From G965250275 sp965250275 (lineage in GTDB: Bacteria; Pseudomonadota; Alphaproteobacteria; Rhodobacterales; Rhodobacteraceae), in NCBI GenBank assembly GCA_965250275.1, contig OZ252297.1, positions 4,464,001 to 4,528,000 of the forward strand: a stretch of 64,000 bases of DNA, in the 5' to 3' direction. How positions within the stretch are numbered: position 1 is the first letter of the stretch; the number at the start of each line of letters is the position of its first letter. Shown here in pieces: positions 51,417 to 59,417 of the stretch. The position numbers and the translations under genes were made by a program. The notes beneath the pieces were generated by a model, which worked only from the letters and a program-made list of their open reading frames with translations, was not told where the DNA came from and searched no databases.

Positions 51417-51475
51417 CCTCGGAGATATCTTTGGGGCAGGCGGAAAATTCCCTTGCTTTGTTATAGCTTCGCTGG

Positions 51476-51496
51476 ATTGCCTAATTTTTAGGCAAT
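51476..51496. repeat. Perfect 9-bp inverted repeat
   Basis: ATTGCCTAA (51476-51484), a TTT loop, and TTAGGCAAT (51488-51496) form a perfect hairpin or dyad in the AT-rich spacer. It could be a terminator of the SDR transcript or an operator; the internal T/A content gives no clear T-tract after it. Confidence 0.6.
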
Positions 51497-51624
51497 ACTG
51501 TAACCCGTTGTTCAGAAAGCGCTTTTTATTGGGCTGTTGGCAAGCCAATGAAAATAAAGACATTTTTGTGACACTTACGTAACGGCAGCGGCTGCGGTGC
51601 AAAACTCCGGGCTGTCCCGCCCGT

Positions 51625-52410
51625 TCATTCTACCCCAAGCACGTCAGGAGTCTCCCACGCGAGGTGCTGACCACCGTCCACACAGAGCAGCTGTCCCGTC
51701 ACCGCAGGGGCGTCGAGAAAGTACCCCAACGCGGCAGTGATATCGGTCGGGTTGGCACCACGCCCGGAGATTGTCGCCGCGCGCTGGGCGGCAAAATGCT
51801 CTTCCGATTGACGGCTGCCCTGGAGCGTCGGACCCGGCCCGATCGCGTTGACCCTTATGGCCGGGGTCAGAGCCTGTGCTGCCGTGCGGGTCAGCGCCCA
51901 CAATCCCATCTTCGCAATGGTATAGGTCGAAAACTCCGGTGTCAGTTTGCGCACCCTCATGTCGATCATGTTTAGGATCATAGCGCTGGAAATGGGTTCG
52001 CCCTGTGCGTCCGTCTTGGCCACCAGACCCTGATTGGCCATCGCCTGCGTCAGAACAAACGGCGCGCGCAAATTGCTTTCCATATGTCTGTCCCAGGTGC
52101 CTCTGGTGGCAGTCTGGACCGTGTCATATTCGAAAATCGAAGCATTGTTTACCAAACACGTGATAGGCCCGCCCAGCGCCGCGACCGCCGCCGGGAACAG
52201 TGCCTGTGTCTGCGCCTCGTCCGTCAGATCGGCCGGCAGTGCAACGGCACGCTGACCCATCGCTGTGATTTCATCCACGACGGACTGTGCTGCGCGCTCT
52301 GAGCTCGCATAGTGCACGGCGACGTCGTAACCGCGACCCGCCAGATAGAGCGCCATGGCACGTCCCAAGCGTTTGCCTGCTCCTGTGACCAGACTGCGTG
52401 TCATGTGCAT
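51625..52410 (-). CDS. SDR-family oxidoreductase (pteridine reductase/FolM-like)
   Basis: A 261-residue short-chain dehydrogenase. The nucleotide-binding motif TGAGKRLGRA (9-18) with Arg favours NADPH; NNASIFEYD near 88 and the catalytic triad with YTIAK (Tyr-x3-Lys) near 163 are present. The ASIFEYD signature and length resemble dihydromonapterin/pteridine reductases, which suggests a folate- or pterin-related role, though this is by pattern only. GGGAG lies four bases before ATG 52410; a second ATG six bases later is possible. It follows the antiporter gene by 19 bases. Confidence 0.85.
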   Translation of the reverse strand: MHMTRSLVTGAGKRLGRAMALYLAGRGYDVAVHYASSERAAQSVVDEITAMGQRAVALPADLTDEAQTQALFPAAVAALGGPITCLVNNASIFEYDTVQTATRGTWDRHMESNLRAPFVLTQAMANQGLVAKTDAQGEPISSAMILNMIDMRVRKLTPEFSTYTIAKMGLWALTRTAAQALTPAIRVNAIGPGPTLQGSRQSEEHFAAQRAATISGRGANPTDITAALGYFLDAPAVTGQLLCVDGGQHLAWETPDVLGVE

Positions 52411-52429
52411 GTCACTCCCTATGCGCGGT

Positions 52430-53377
52430 TCAGATCAGTACAGCTGCCAGATAGATCACATACAAAACCGTCAAGAAGATCCCCCACGGACGCGTGATAT
52501 CGCGATGCAGGAACACAAAAGGGATCAACAGCAAAGAGGCGCCCAGCATCACCCAGAGGTCAAATTCAAGGAATTCAGGGTCCACTGGGATCGGTGCGAA
52601 GAAGGTCGTTATCCCGACAATGGCCAGCAAGTTGAACATGTTCGAGCCGATGACATTGCCCAATGCTACGTCCGCCTGACGGCGCAGTGCCGCCATGACG
52701 GTTGTGGCAAGCTCCGGAAGAGACGTGCCGATGGCGACGAGCGTCAAACCGATGACCGTGTCGCTGACACCGTAAGTCTGGGCAATGATCGTTGCGTTTT
52801 CGACCAGCAGGTTCGCGCCCAGTGGCAGGCCGATCAGACCCAGCACAAGATAAACACCCACCCGCCAATACGGCATGTCTGGATCGGCTTCTTCGAGTTC
52901 GCTGGCCGGATCAGGCTCGCCCGCAGCCTGATGCGCCAAAGCCTCCCGAAAAGCATCTCCCAGAACCAATGCCAGTGCCCCGAGAAGGATGAGGCCGGAC
53001 CAAATCGTGAAACTACCCGCAAACGCCAAAGCAATGAAAAGCAACGACGCTGCGATCATAAAAATGTAGGTCTTTCGCGAATTGCATTCGCTTGTGTGAA
53101 GCGTTGCAAGGAAAGCGGGAATACCGAGAACCAGCAAAATGTTGGCAGTGTTTGAGCCTACAACATTGCCCAGCGCGATGCCCGGCGCATTGTCCTGGAC
53201 GGCTTTGATCGCAATCAGCAGCTCCGGCGCCGACGTTCCGAACGCAACGATGGTCAGGCTGACGATCAGGGCGGGCACACCAAGGCGCAGAGACAGGTTT
53301 ACCGCCCCTTTGACAAGCGCGTCGCCCGCCAGGAGCAGGATCAACAGACCCAGCGCCGACAGGAGCCAGGGGATCAC
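52430..53377 (-). CDS. Calcium/sodium antiporter (CaCA family)
   Basis: A 315-residue cation exchanger with two homologous halves. The alpha repeats are plain: VAFGTSAPELLIAIK with GNVVGSNTANILLVLG in the first half, and VAIGTSLPELATTVMA with GNVIGSNMFNLLAIVG in the second. Each has about five helices with an acidic loop (ASELEEADPDMP) between. YrbG is the close model. GTG 53377 was chosen because GGAG lies seven bases upstream and because it overlaps the upstream stop as GTGA; the reading to 53443 adds an Arg-rich extension overlapping the previous gene. Confidence 0.9.
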   Translation of the reverse strand: MIPWLLSALGLLILLLAGDALVKGAVNLSLRLGVPALIVSLTIVAFGTSAPELLIAIKAVQDNAPGIALGNVVGSNTANILLVLGIPAFLATLHTSECNSRKTYIFMIAASLLFIALAFAGSFTIWSGLILLGALALVLGDAFREALAHQAAGEPDPASELEEADPDMPYWRVGVYLVLGLIGLPLGANLLVENATIIAQTYGVSDTVIGLTLVAIGTSLPELATTVMAALRRQADVALGNVIGSNMFNLLAIVGITTFFAPIPVDPEFLEFDLWVMLGASLLLIPFVFLHRDITRPWGIFLTVLYVIYLAAVLI

Positions 53378-53544
53378 CCGCGGTCTCCGTGGCCGCAGCC
53401 ACAAGGTCCACGCCCGATCCGATACCGGCCGCACGCCGGGCATTTCGCCGAGCTCAGTCGCCGTGCCCCGGGTATCCGCAGTTTGCCGAACATAGCCAAA
53501 ACGGCCATGACGACCAGAAACAGGGATACGATTTTCAGGATCAT
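53374..53544 (-). CDS. Small zinc-ribbon-like membrane peptide
   Basis: A 56-residue protein: one membrane helix (MILKIVSLFLVVMAVLAMFG) then a short cytoplasmic or periplasmic tail with KCPACGRYRIGRGPCGCGHG, where C-x2-C and C-x-C could bind zinc. It begins one base after the S49 peptidase stop and its own stop overlaps the antiporter start (GTGA), so it is coupled on both sides. No function is known to me. Confidence 0.7.
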   Translation of the reverse strand: MILKIVSLFLVVMAVLAMFGKLRIPGARRLSSAKCPACGRYRIGRGPCGCGHGDRG

Positions 53545-53545
53545 A

Positions 53546-54343
53546 TCACATGCCAAAACGCGCGAAGGCCGCCCGCTCCTCAATTGAGCTTAGTGCGCCC
53601 TGCGCAAGTGTTGCCCCGAACCGCGTCCAGAAGGGCCGACGCAAACCATAGCGGCGGAACTTCACCTTTTCACCAAACTGTTCCTGAATCTTGGGTTTTA
53701 GGTGGGCGATGCCGTCGATCAACCCAAGCTCTGCGGCCTTGCGCCCAATCCAGATCTCACCGGTAAAGAGGTCACGGCTGGTGCTTAACTTCTCACCGCG
53801 CCGGGCTTTGACATGTGCGATGAAGTTCTCGTGGATATCCTCCAGCAAGACCTTCAGCCGCGCGACATCCTCTTCGTTTTCGGGCCGAAAAGGGTCGAGC
53901 ATGGATTTGGATTTGCCCGCTGTGTAAACTCGTCGCTCAACGCCCTGACGCGCAAGGAACACGTGTGCGCCAAAACCGGCAGAAATCACGCCGATGGACC
54001 CGACAACAGAATTGTCATCCGCATAAATCTCGTCTGCGGCAGCCGCCAACCAATATCCGCCCGATGCCGCCACATCCTCCACAAACGCGATCACCGGAAC
54101 TTTGGTTTCTTCGGAGAGGCGGCGAATGCGACTGCCGATCAGAGCCGACTGGACCGGTGAACCGCCGGGCGAGTTGATTTCCAGTGCAACAGCCTTTGGC
54201 TTTCCCTTGCGAAAAGCCTTTTCAAGGATGGGTGCCAGAGCCGCATCGCTGAGCGACGCGCGGCCTGCCATGCCAATGGCCCCTGACAAGCGCACAACGG
54301 CAACGGAAGGAGAGGATGTGATGAAGGGCAGTCTGAAGTTCAT
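53546..54343 (-). CDS. S49-family serine peptidase (SppA-like)
   Basis: A 265-residue signal peptide peptidase A-type protease. The nucleophile is Ser in EDVAASGGYWLAAAADEI and the general base is Lys in TAGKSKSMLDPFRPENEED; GSIGVISAGFG lies between. The short single-domain form (SppA36K-like) is common in alphaproteobacteria. No cleavable signal is obvious, but the N-terminus is moderately hydrophobic. ATG 54343 is chosen by fit; longer readings start with TTG and lack a ribosome site. Followed one base later by the zinc-ribbon peptide gene. Confidence 0.88.
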   Translation of the reverse strand: MNFRLPFITSSPSVAVVRLSGAIGMAGRASLSDAALAPILEKAFRKGKPKAVALEINSPGGSPVQSALIGSRIRRLSEETKVPVIAFVEDVAASGGYWLAAAADEIYADDNSVVGSIGVISAGFGAHVFLARQGVERRVYTAGKSKSMLDPFRPENEEDVARLKVLLEDIHENFIAHVKARRGEKLSTSRDLFTGEIWIGRKAAELGLIDGIAHLKPKIQEQFGEKVKFRRYGLRRPFWTRFGATLAQGALSSIEERAAFARFGM

Positions 54344-54455
54344 GGAGGCTGATGTAGATTGCCGCCCCCGCACAAACAAGGCAGGCGCAGGGCGTTAATC
54401 CGCGAAGTGTCCGAAATTGCCGCAAGATCAGGCAAAAATGCAACGTCCATTGGGG

Positions 54456-55217
54456 TCAATCGCGCAACCGCCAACCAGTTTTGAATATCCACCAGATCAC
54501 CCCAAGGCACAGTGCGGTAAAGCCCGCAATGGCCAGCAGGCTGAACCCGATATGCACGTCAGCAAATCCAAAGAACGACCAGCGAAACCCGGAAATCAGG
54601 TATACGACCGGATTGAAGAGCGTGATGGTCTGCCACACTGGCGGCAACATCGAGATCGAATAGAACGATCCGCCCAGAAACACCAAGGGAGTCACGATCA
54701 GCAACGGAACGAGTTGCAGCTGCTCAAAACTACGGGCCCAAATACCGATGATGAAGCCCAAGAGCGCAAAGCTTACGCAGGTCAGTACCAAAAAGGCGAT
54801 CATCGCCAGGGGGCTGACGATGTTCAGATCGACGAAAAAGGACGCCGTGACCAGGATCACGACCCCGATAAACAACGCCTTGGTGGTGGCCGCCCCGACA
54901 TATCCAAGCACGATTTCAAGAAAGTTGATCGGCGCGGAAAGCAGTTCGTAGATCGTGCCAATAAACTTTGGGAAGTAGATGCCGAAAGCGGCGTTCGATA
55001 TCGCCTGGGTCATGACAGACAGCATGATCAGACCCGGTACGATGAAGGCACCATAACTGACACCTTCAATCTCTTGAATCCTGCTCCCGATGGCCGCGCC
55101 AAACACCACGAAGTAAAGCGATGTCGACAGAACCGGCGACAAAAAACTCTGCATCAGGGTTCGGAAGAAGCGCGACATCTCAAACTTGTAGATCGCCCAT
55201 ATCGCCATCCAGTTCAC
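54456..55217 (-). CDS. ABC-2 type transporter permease
   Basis: A 253-residue permease with six transmembrane helices and the ABC-2 pattern: FRTLMQSFLSPVLSTSLYFV, YGAFIVPGLIMLSVM, FALLGFIIGIWARSFEQLQL and PLVFLGGSFYSISMLP before the last helices (NPVVYLISGFRW). GTG 55217 overlaps the ATPase stop (GTGA), so the two are coupled. With an ATPase of the multidrug/NodI-J type, an exporter of lipid, polysaccharide or drug is likely; the cargo is unknown. Confidence 0.9.
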   Translation of the reverse strand: MNWMAIWAIYKFEMSRFFRTLMQSFLSPVLSTSLYFVVFGAAIGSRIQEIEGVSYGAFIVPGLIMLSVMTQAISNAAFGIYFPKFIGTIYELLSAPINFLEIVLGYVGAATTKALFIGVVILVTASFFVDLNIVSPLAMIAFLVLTCVSFALLGFIIGIWARSFEQLQLVPLLIVTPLVFLGGSFYSISMLPPVWQTITLFNPVVYLISGFRWSFFGFADVHIGFSLLAIAGFTALCLGVIWWIFKTGWRLRD

Positions 55218-56143
55218 GCGGCATTCTCCTTGACGAGGCCGACGAAGATGTCCTCCAGACTGCTTTGCCGGGTCTTCACGTCGCACAGCACAAGCCCGGC
55301 CGCTGCAACATCATTCAATAGCGTGGTGATGCCAGTCCGCTGACCTTTGGTGTCATAGGTGTAGACCAACGTGCAGCGATCTTCGCCAAACACCAGACCG
55401 TGGCTCTCCAGTGCCTCAGGAATCTCGTCGAGTGGTTCGGTCAGTTGCACCTCGATCTGTTTCTGACCCATCCGGTTCATCAGGGCGGTCTTTTCTTCAA
55501 CAAGCAACAGTTCGCCCTTGGTGATCACCCCCACACGGTCCGCAATCGCCTCGGCTTCCTCGATGTAGTGCGTGGTCAGAATGATCGTGACACCGGATGC
55601 CTTGAGATTGGCCACGATGTCCCACATGTCCTTGCGCAGCTCGACATCGACACCGGCGGTCGGCTCGTCAAGGAACAGAACCTGCGGCTCGTGCGCCAAA
55701 GCCTTTGCGATCAGCACGCGGCGTTTCATGCCGCCTGACAGTTCCTTGATCTGGTTGTTCCGCTTGTCCCAGAGTGACAACTGCCGAAGAATGTTTTCGA
55801 CATGGGCATCATCGCGGGGTTTGCCGAACAGTCCGCGTGAGAAGGCGACACTGTTGCCAACCTTTTCAAACGGCTCAAGCGTGATTTCCTGTGGGACCAG
55901 CCCAATCAAGCTACGCGCAGCGCGAAAATCGGTGACGATATCATGGCCGCCAACCCGAACCGTGCCCGAGCTGGGTGTTGTGATGCCGCAAACTGTGGAA
56001 ATCAGTGTGGTCTTGCCTGCACCATTTGGCCCGAGCAACGCGAGGATTTCGCCCTGCCGGATATCAAGGCTCACACCTTTCAGGGCCTGAAAGCCGCCGG
56101 CATAGGTCTTTTCCAGACTGTCGATTTCAACGATCCCTGCCAT
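55214..56143 (-). CDS. ABC transporter ATP-binding protein
   Basis: A 309-residue ATPase: Walker A GPNGAGKTT (38-46), Q-loop in GLVPQEITLEPF, signature LSGGMKRR near 138, and Walker B with VLFLDEPTAGVD, then the switch His in LTTHYIEEAEA. The C-terminal part (VQLTEPLDEIPEALESHGLV) is a typical regulatory tail. GGGAGGG lies just before ATG 56143. It forms a two-gene exporter with the permease downstream. Confidence 0.93.
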   Translation of the reverse strand: MAGIVEIDSLEKTYAGGFQALKGVSLDIRQGEILALLGPNGAGKTTLISTVCGITTPSSGTVRVGGHDIVTDFRAARSLIGLVPQEITLEPFEKVGNSVAFSRGLFGKPRDDAHVENILRQLSLWDKRNNQIKELSGGMKRRVLIAKALAHEPQVLFLDEPTAGVDVELRKDMWDIVANLKASGVTIILTTHYIEEAEAIADRVGVITKGELLLVEEKTALMNRMGQKQIEVQLTEPLDEIPEALESHGLVFGEDRCTLVYTYDTKGQRTGITTLLNDVAAAGLVLCDVKTRQSSLEDIFVGLVKENAA

Positions 56144-56233
56144 GTCCCTCCCCGAACGCCTGCAGGCTCTGAATTGAGTTTTTCTTTGAAGGCTGCCCGT
56201 GTTGAGCGAAGCAATCACCCAAGCTTTGTGATC

Positions 56234-56770
56234 TCACCCACGCCCGGTGATCTTGCCCAGCCATCCTTTCTTGGTCTTGGCTTCATCGTCGCCGGCGGCA
56301 CCGGCTTCTGCATCGTCCTCAGCGGGTGGGCCCTCAATCGCAGCTTGCAAATTGGTGAAGAACTGGTCGGCCATTCTTTTTGCGAACCCATCAATAATCC
56401 GACTGCCCAGTTGCGCAAGCTTGCCACCGACCTTGGCCTCGACATCGTAGGCCAGGCGAGTGCCGCCGTCTTCGGTGGGTTCCAGCGTGACCTCTGCACC
56501 GCCCTTGGCGAAGCCCGCGGCACCGCCCTTGCCCTCGCCCGAGATCACCAGCTTCTGATCCGGCACAAGGTCAGACATCGTAACCGTGCCTTTGAAGGTC
56601 GCCTTGACCGGACCGACTTTCTGGACCACGACCGCTTCGAACCCGTCCTCCGCGGTGCCCGTCACTTCCTGAGCACCAGGCACGCTGGCTTTCAGAACCT
56701 CTGGATTCAACAAAGCGGCATAGACCGTTGCAGGATCCGCCTTGATCTCTCGCTGATCGCTCATTTGCAT
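56234..56770 (-). CDS. CoxG-like SRPBCC protein
   Basis: A 178-residue SRPBCC-fold protein of the CoxG (carbon monoxide dehydrogenase subunit G) family: ADPATVYAALLNPEVLKASV, PGAQEV, GPVKATFKGTVTMSDLVPDQ, and DVEAKVGGKLAQLGSRIIDG. In CO oxidisers it anchors CoxLMS to the membrane; without cox genes nearby it may serve another molybdenum hydroxylase. The Ala/Asp/Glu-rich linker and basic KKGWLGKITGRG end are unusual but common in this family. AGGAG lies eight bases before ATG 56770. Confidence 0.9.
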   Translation of the reverse strand: MQMSDQREIKADPATVYAALLNPEVLKASVPGAQEVTGTAEDGFEAVVVQKVGPVKATFKGTVTMSDLVPDQKLVISGEGKGGAAGFAKGGAEVTLEPTEDGGTRLAYDVEAKVGGKLAQLGSRIIDGFAKRMADQFFTNLQAAIEGPPAEDDAEAGAAGDDEAKTKKGWLGKITGRG

Positions 56771-56916
56771 CGGTCGGCTCCTTTTTTTCTGGCGTCACCG
56801 GACCTGTCTACCTCAGCGCAAGGCCCGGGCCAAGCGGCAAGCCGGGGTGTCGGAAACAGGCATTGCCCACAGGCCGGACTGTGATAGGCGCGTCTGGGGG
56901 AGCCTGCGGAGGATCG

Positions 56917-57897
56917 ATGGAGCATACGGGTCAAAACAAGGCGACGGTCGGCATCGCCTTCATTCTGGCAGGTATGTTTTCGATCTCCATCAATGACATG
57001 CTGATCAAGATGCTCTCGGGAGACTATCCGCTGCATCAGATCGTGTTCACACGATCTGGCATCGGCCTGCTTTTCAGTCTGCTTTTGGTGCAATGGGAAG
57101 GCGGATGGTCGATTCTGAAAACAAATCAGCCGGGTCTGCACCTGTTACGTGGATTGATGGTGGTGATCTCCAACATGAGCTTTTTCGTGGCTCTCGCGGT
57201 GTTGCCGCTGGCTGACGCGGTGGCATTGTTTTTTGTGGCGCCCCTTTTCATCACGCTGCTCTCGATTCCGATTCTGGGCGAGAAGGTTGGCCCCTTGAGG
57301 ATCGGTGCAGTGCTGGTCGGATTCGCCGGTGTTGTCCTCATGCAGCGCCCCTGGGAAAGCAGTGACACGCTGGAGGTCTCTCGCATCGTTCTGTTGCTGC
57401 CGGTGCTGGCTGCTCTGACCTATGCTGCGTTGCAGGTCATGACCCGCAAACTCGGCGCGACCACCAAGGCATCTGCAATGGCGGTCTACATTCAGGCCAC
57501 GTTCCTGTTCGTCTCTCTGGTCTTTTTTGCAGTGGCCGGTGATGGTCGCTACGCCGAGGGTGCGAGCAACGGGGCGGTCCAGTTCCTGCTTCGGGCCTGG
57601 GTCTGGCCCGACTCGAGCGACTGGGCGCTGCTGATCGGCTTGGGTCTCAACTCGGCGATCGTCGGTTACTGCCTGAGTGCGGCCTACAAGGCCGCCGACG
57701 CCGCCACAGTGGCACCGTATGAATATGTCGGTCTGCCGCTGGCTGTTTTCTGGGGCTGGCTGATCTGGTCCGACCTGCCTGATCTGGAAGTCTGGATTGG
57801 CATGGCTTTGATTATGGGCGCAGGCCTCTTTGTGTTCCTGCGTGAGCAACAAAAAGCGCGGCGGGTGGCACGCACGGAAATCAAAGCGCGATACTGA
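56917..57897 (+). CDS. EamA-family (DMT) transporter
   Basis: A 326-residue, ten-helix transporter with two EamA repeats. The first is AFILAGMFSISINDMLIKML and LRGLMVVISNMSFFVALAVL PLAD; the second has SAIVGYCLSAAYKAADAATV and APYEYVGLPLAVFWGWLIW. The substrate is unknown, and such proteins often export amino acids or metabolites. ATG 56917 has GGAGG four bases upstream; an ORF start 54 bases upstream lacks this. It is divergent from the CoxG-like gene. Confidence 0.9.
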   Translation: MEHTGQNKATVGIAFILAGMFSISINDMLIKMLSGDYPLHQIVFTRSGIGLLFSLLLVQWEGGWSILKTNQPGLHLLRGLMVVISNMSFFVALAVLPLADAVALFFVAPLFITLLSIPILGEKVGPLRIGAVLVGFAGVVLMQRPWESSDTLEVSRIVLLLPVLAALTYAALQVMTRKLGATTKASAMAVYIQATFLFVSLVFFAVAGDGRYAEGASNGAVQFLLRAWVWPDSSDWALLIGLGLNSAIVGYCLSAAYKAADAATVAPYEYVGLPLAVFWGWLIWSDLPDLEVWIGMALIMGAGLFVFLREQQKARRVARTEIKARY

Positions 57898-58038
57898 CGG
57901 TTCAGCCATATCGGCACACGAACCCACCCCAATGTCGGCCTCGGTTTGGGACCGGCCTTCGAGCCATTCCGCTTCGGCGCAGCCTGATTCTGGCGTATGC
58001 TGTCTGCACTGATTTTATCTAAGACATTGGAAAGCGAC

Positions 58039-59259
58039 ATGGCAGTATCATTGCAACTGGCAGGCAACCTGATCAGCGGAACAGAGTTGTTTGGAGGCGC
58101 GGGCCACCTTCAGGTTGTCCTCAGCACAGATGACGGGGCGATCGAAATCGAGGTCCAGTCACCCGACTTTCTGGGCATCACCGGCGGCGACTGGGTTTAT
58201 CACCTACGCGACCATACCGCGGCGTCGAACACACCCTTTTTCGGGGACGCGACCCGTTATGCGGCGGTCGAGTTGCTGTCTGGCGACGCGGCCACAGCTG
58301 CGTGGAGCATCCTTCTGCAAACGCACGAGCAGATGGAAGCCTTTTCTCCGAACTACGAATACAACCTGCTGTCCCAGAACAGCAATTCCTATGCCAACAG
58401 CATCCTCTCTGTGATCGGGGTCGACCTCGACTCCGTTATTGCGGGGGCCACGCCATCCTATTTCGATTCCGGCAGCCTCGGATTTCCCGGTGACGAGCTG
58501 AACGTTTTGACCTCTTCGAACATCGACGTCAGCAACCCTGGCAGTTTCGTCCGTGACCTCGCCTTGGCTGGTGGGGGCCTCGGGGATGTCATCCACACCG
58601 GGGCTGGGAACGACGAATTGCTGGGCTTCGCCGGTAACGACACGCTGAGCGGCGGCGCCGGAGATGACTTGCTCGAAGGCGGGCTCGGCGATGACGACCT
58701 GAACGGCGGTGGCGGGTTGGAGGACCTGGCGAGCTATGTAGATCAGACCATCGGCATTACGGTTGACCTGACAAGCGGACAGGCAACGGGCGGAGGTCAG
58801 ACCGACACGCTCTCTCAAATTGAACATCTGCTCGGCAGTCTGCAGGGCGACAGTTTCGCCGGTGACACAGGCGCGAACTACCTGTTGGGTCTGGATGGCG
58901 CGGACAGCCTGAATGGTGGGGACGGAGCGGATACCGTGGACGGCGGGGCCGGACAAGACACCCTTCGGGGCGGAAACGGCAATGATCTCTTGCTGGCCGG
59001 TCAGAACGGCGAAGGGGACCTCTATATCGGTGGCGCAGGCGAGGATGCGTTCTTCATCTTTTCCGGCAGCTACGTGGTCGAGGATTTTACCGCCGGGTCG
59101 GATTTCCTGCTGATTGGTGGGGCGTCGGTGCCTGAGTTCGGCGCCATCAATGTCGCCACGTCTGGCACATCTCTTTTGCTTAGCTGGGACGCGACACAGG
59201 TTGAACTGCAAAACTTCTCCGAAGCCATGCTGGGCAGTGATCAGTTCGTGTTTTTCTAG
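58039..59259 (+). CDS. RTX (hemolysin-type calcium-binding repeat) protein
   Basis: A 406-residue protein without a signal peptide. Residues about 1-165 are a unique domain with YEYNLLSQNSNSYANSILSV (107-126). Two RTX blocks follow, GAGNDELLGFAGNDTLSGGA to about 226 and GLDGADSLNGGDGADTVDGG to about 322, which bind calcium as a parallel beta-roll. Such proteins are exported by type I secretion through a C-terminal signal, here probably the last 60 residues ending FVFF. The role of the N-terminal domain is unknown. GGAAAG precedes ATG 58039. No type I ATPase is nearby, though a TolC-type gene starts at 63671. Confidence 0.85.
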   Translation: MAVSLQLAGNLISGTELFGGAGHLQVVLSTDDGAIEIEVQSPDFLGITGGDWVYHLRDHTAASNTPFFGDATRYAAVELLSGDAATAAWSILLQTHEQMEAFSPNYEYNLLSQNSNSYANSILSVIGVDLDSVIAGATPSYFDSGSLGFPGDELNVLTSSNIDVSNPGSFVRDLALAGGGLGDVIHTGAGNDELLGFAGNDTLSGGAGDDLLEGGLGDDDLNGGGGLEDLASYVDQTIGITVDLTSGQATGGGQTDTLSQIEHLLGSLQGDSFAGDTGANYLLGLDGADSLNGGDGADTVDGGAGQDTLRGGNGNDLLLAGQNGEGDLYIGGAGEDAFFIFSGSYVVEDFTAGSDFLLIGGASVPEFGAINVATSGTSLLLSWDATQVELQNFSEAMLGSDQFVFF

Positions 59260-59417
59260 GTCGACCTTGGCGCGGTTTTTTGGAGCACTGCCCATCCCCG
59301 ACGATCCTCGTCTCGCCTGCAAGGCATGAGTCAGGGCACATCGAAGACGCGATAGAAAGTGCGAAACGCTGAGCTGGATGCTAAGACACGCGTTGAAAGA
59401 CCTTTCTATGGGCCAGA

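Larger units (their letters stand above)
51331..51624. other. AT-rich intergenic spacer upstream of uvrC
   Basis: The 294 bases between uvrC and the SDR gene are visibly lower in GC than flanking genes, particularly 51361-51590. They contain a perfect DnaA-box sequence with an opposing imperfect copy, a perfect 9-bp inverted repeat, and a second imperfect inverted repeat around 51519-51558 flanked by T- and A-runs. Open frames on both strands are short and lack family features or ribosome sites, so I treat it as non-coding. Both flanking genes are on the minus strand, so it should hold the uvrC promoter and the end of the SDR transcript. Confidence 0.6.

Noticed and set aside
51370..51582. 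70-codon open frame in the AT-rich spacer
   Set aside because: No ribosome site, no family features, and its codon use is unlike neighbouring genes.
59260..59285. Palindrome AGGTCGACCT followed by a T-run after the RTX gene
   Set aside because: A self-complementary 10-mer leaves no loop for a normal terminator stem; recorded but not called.
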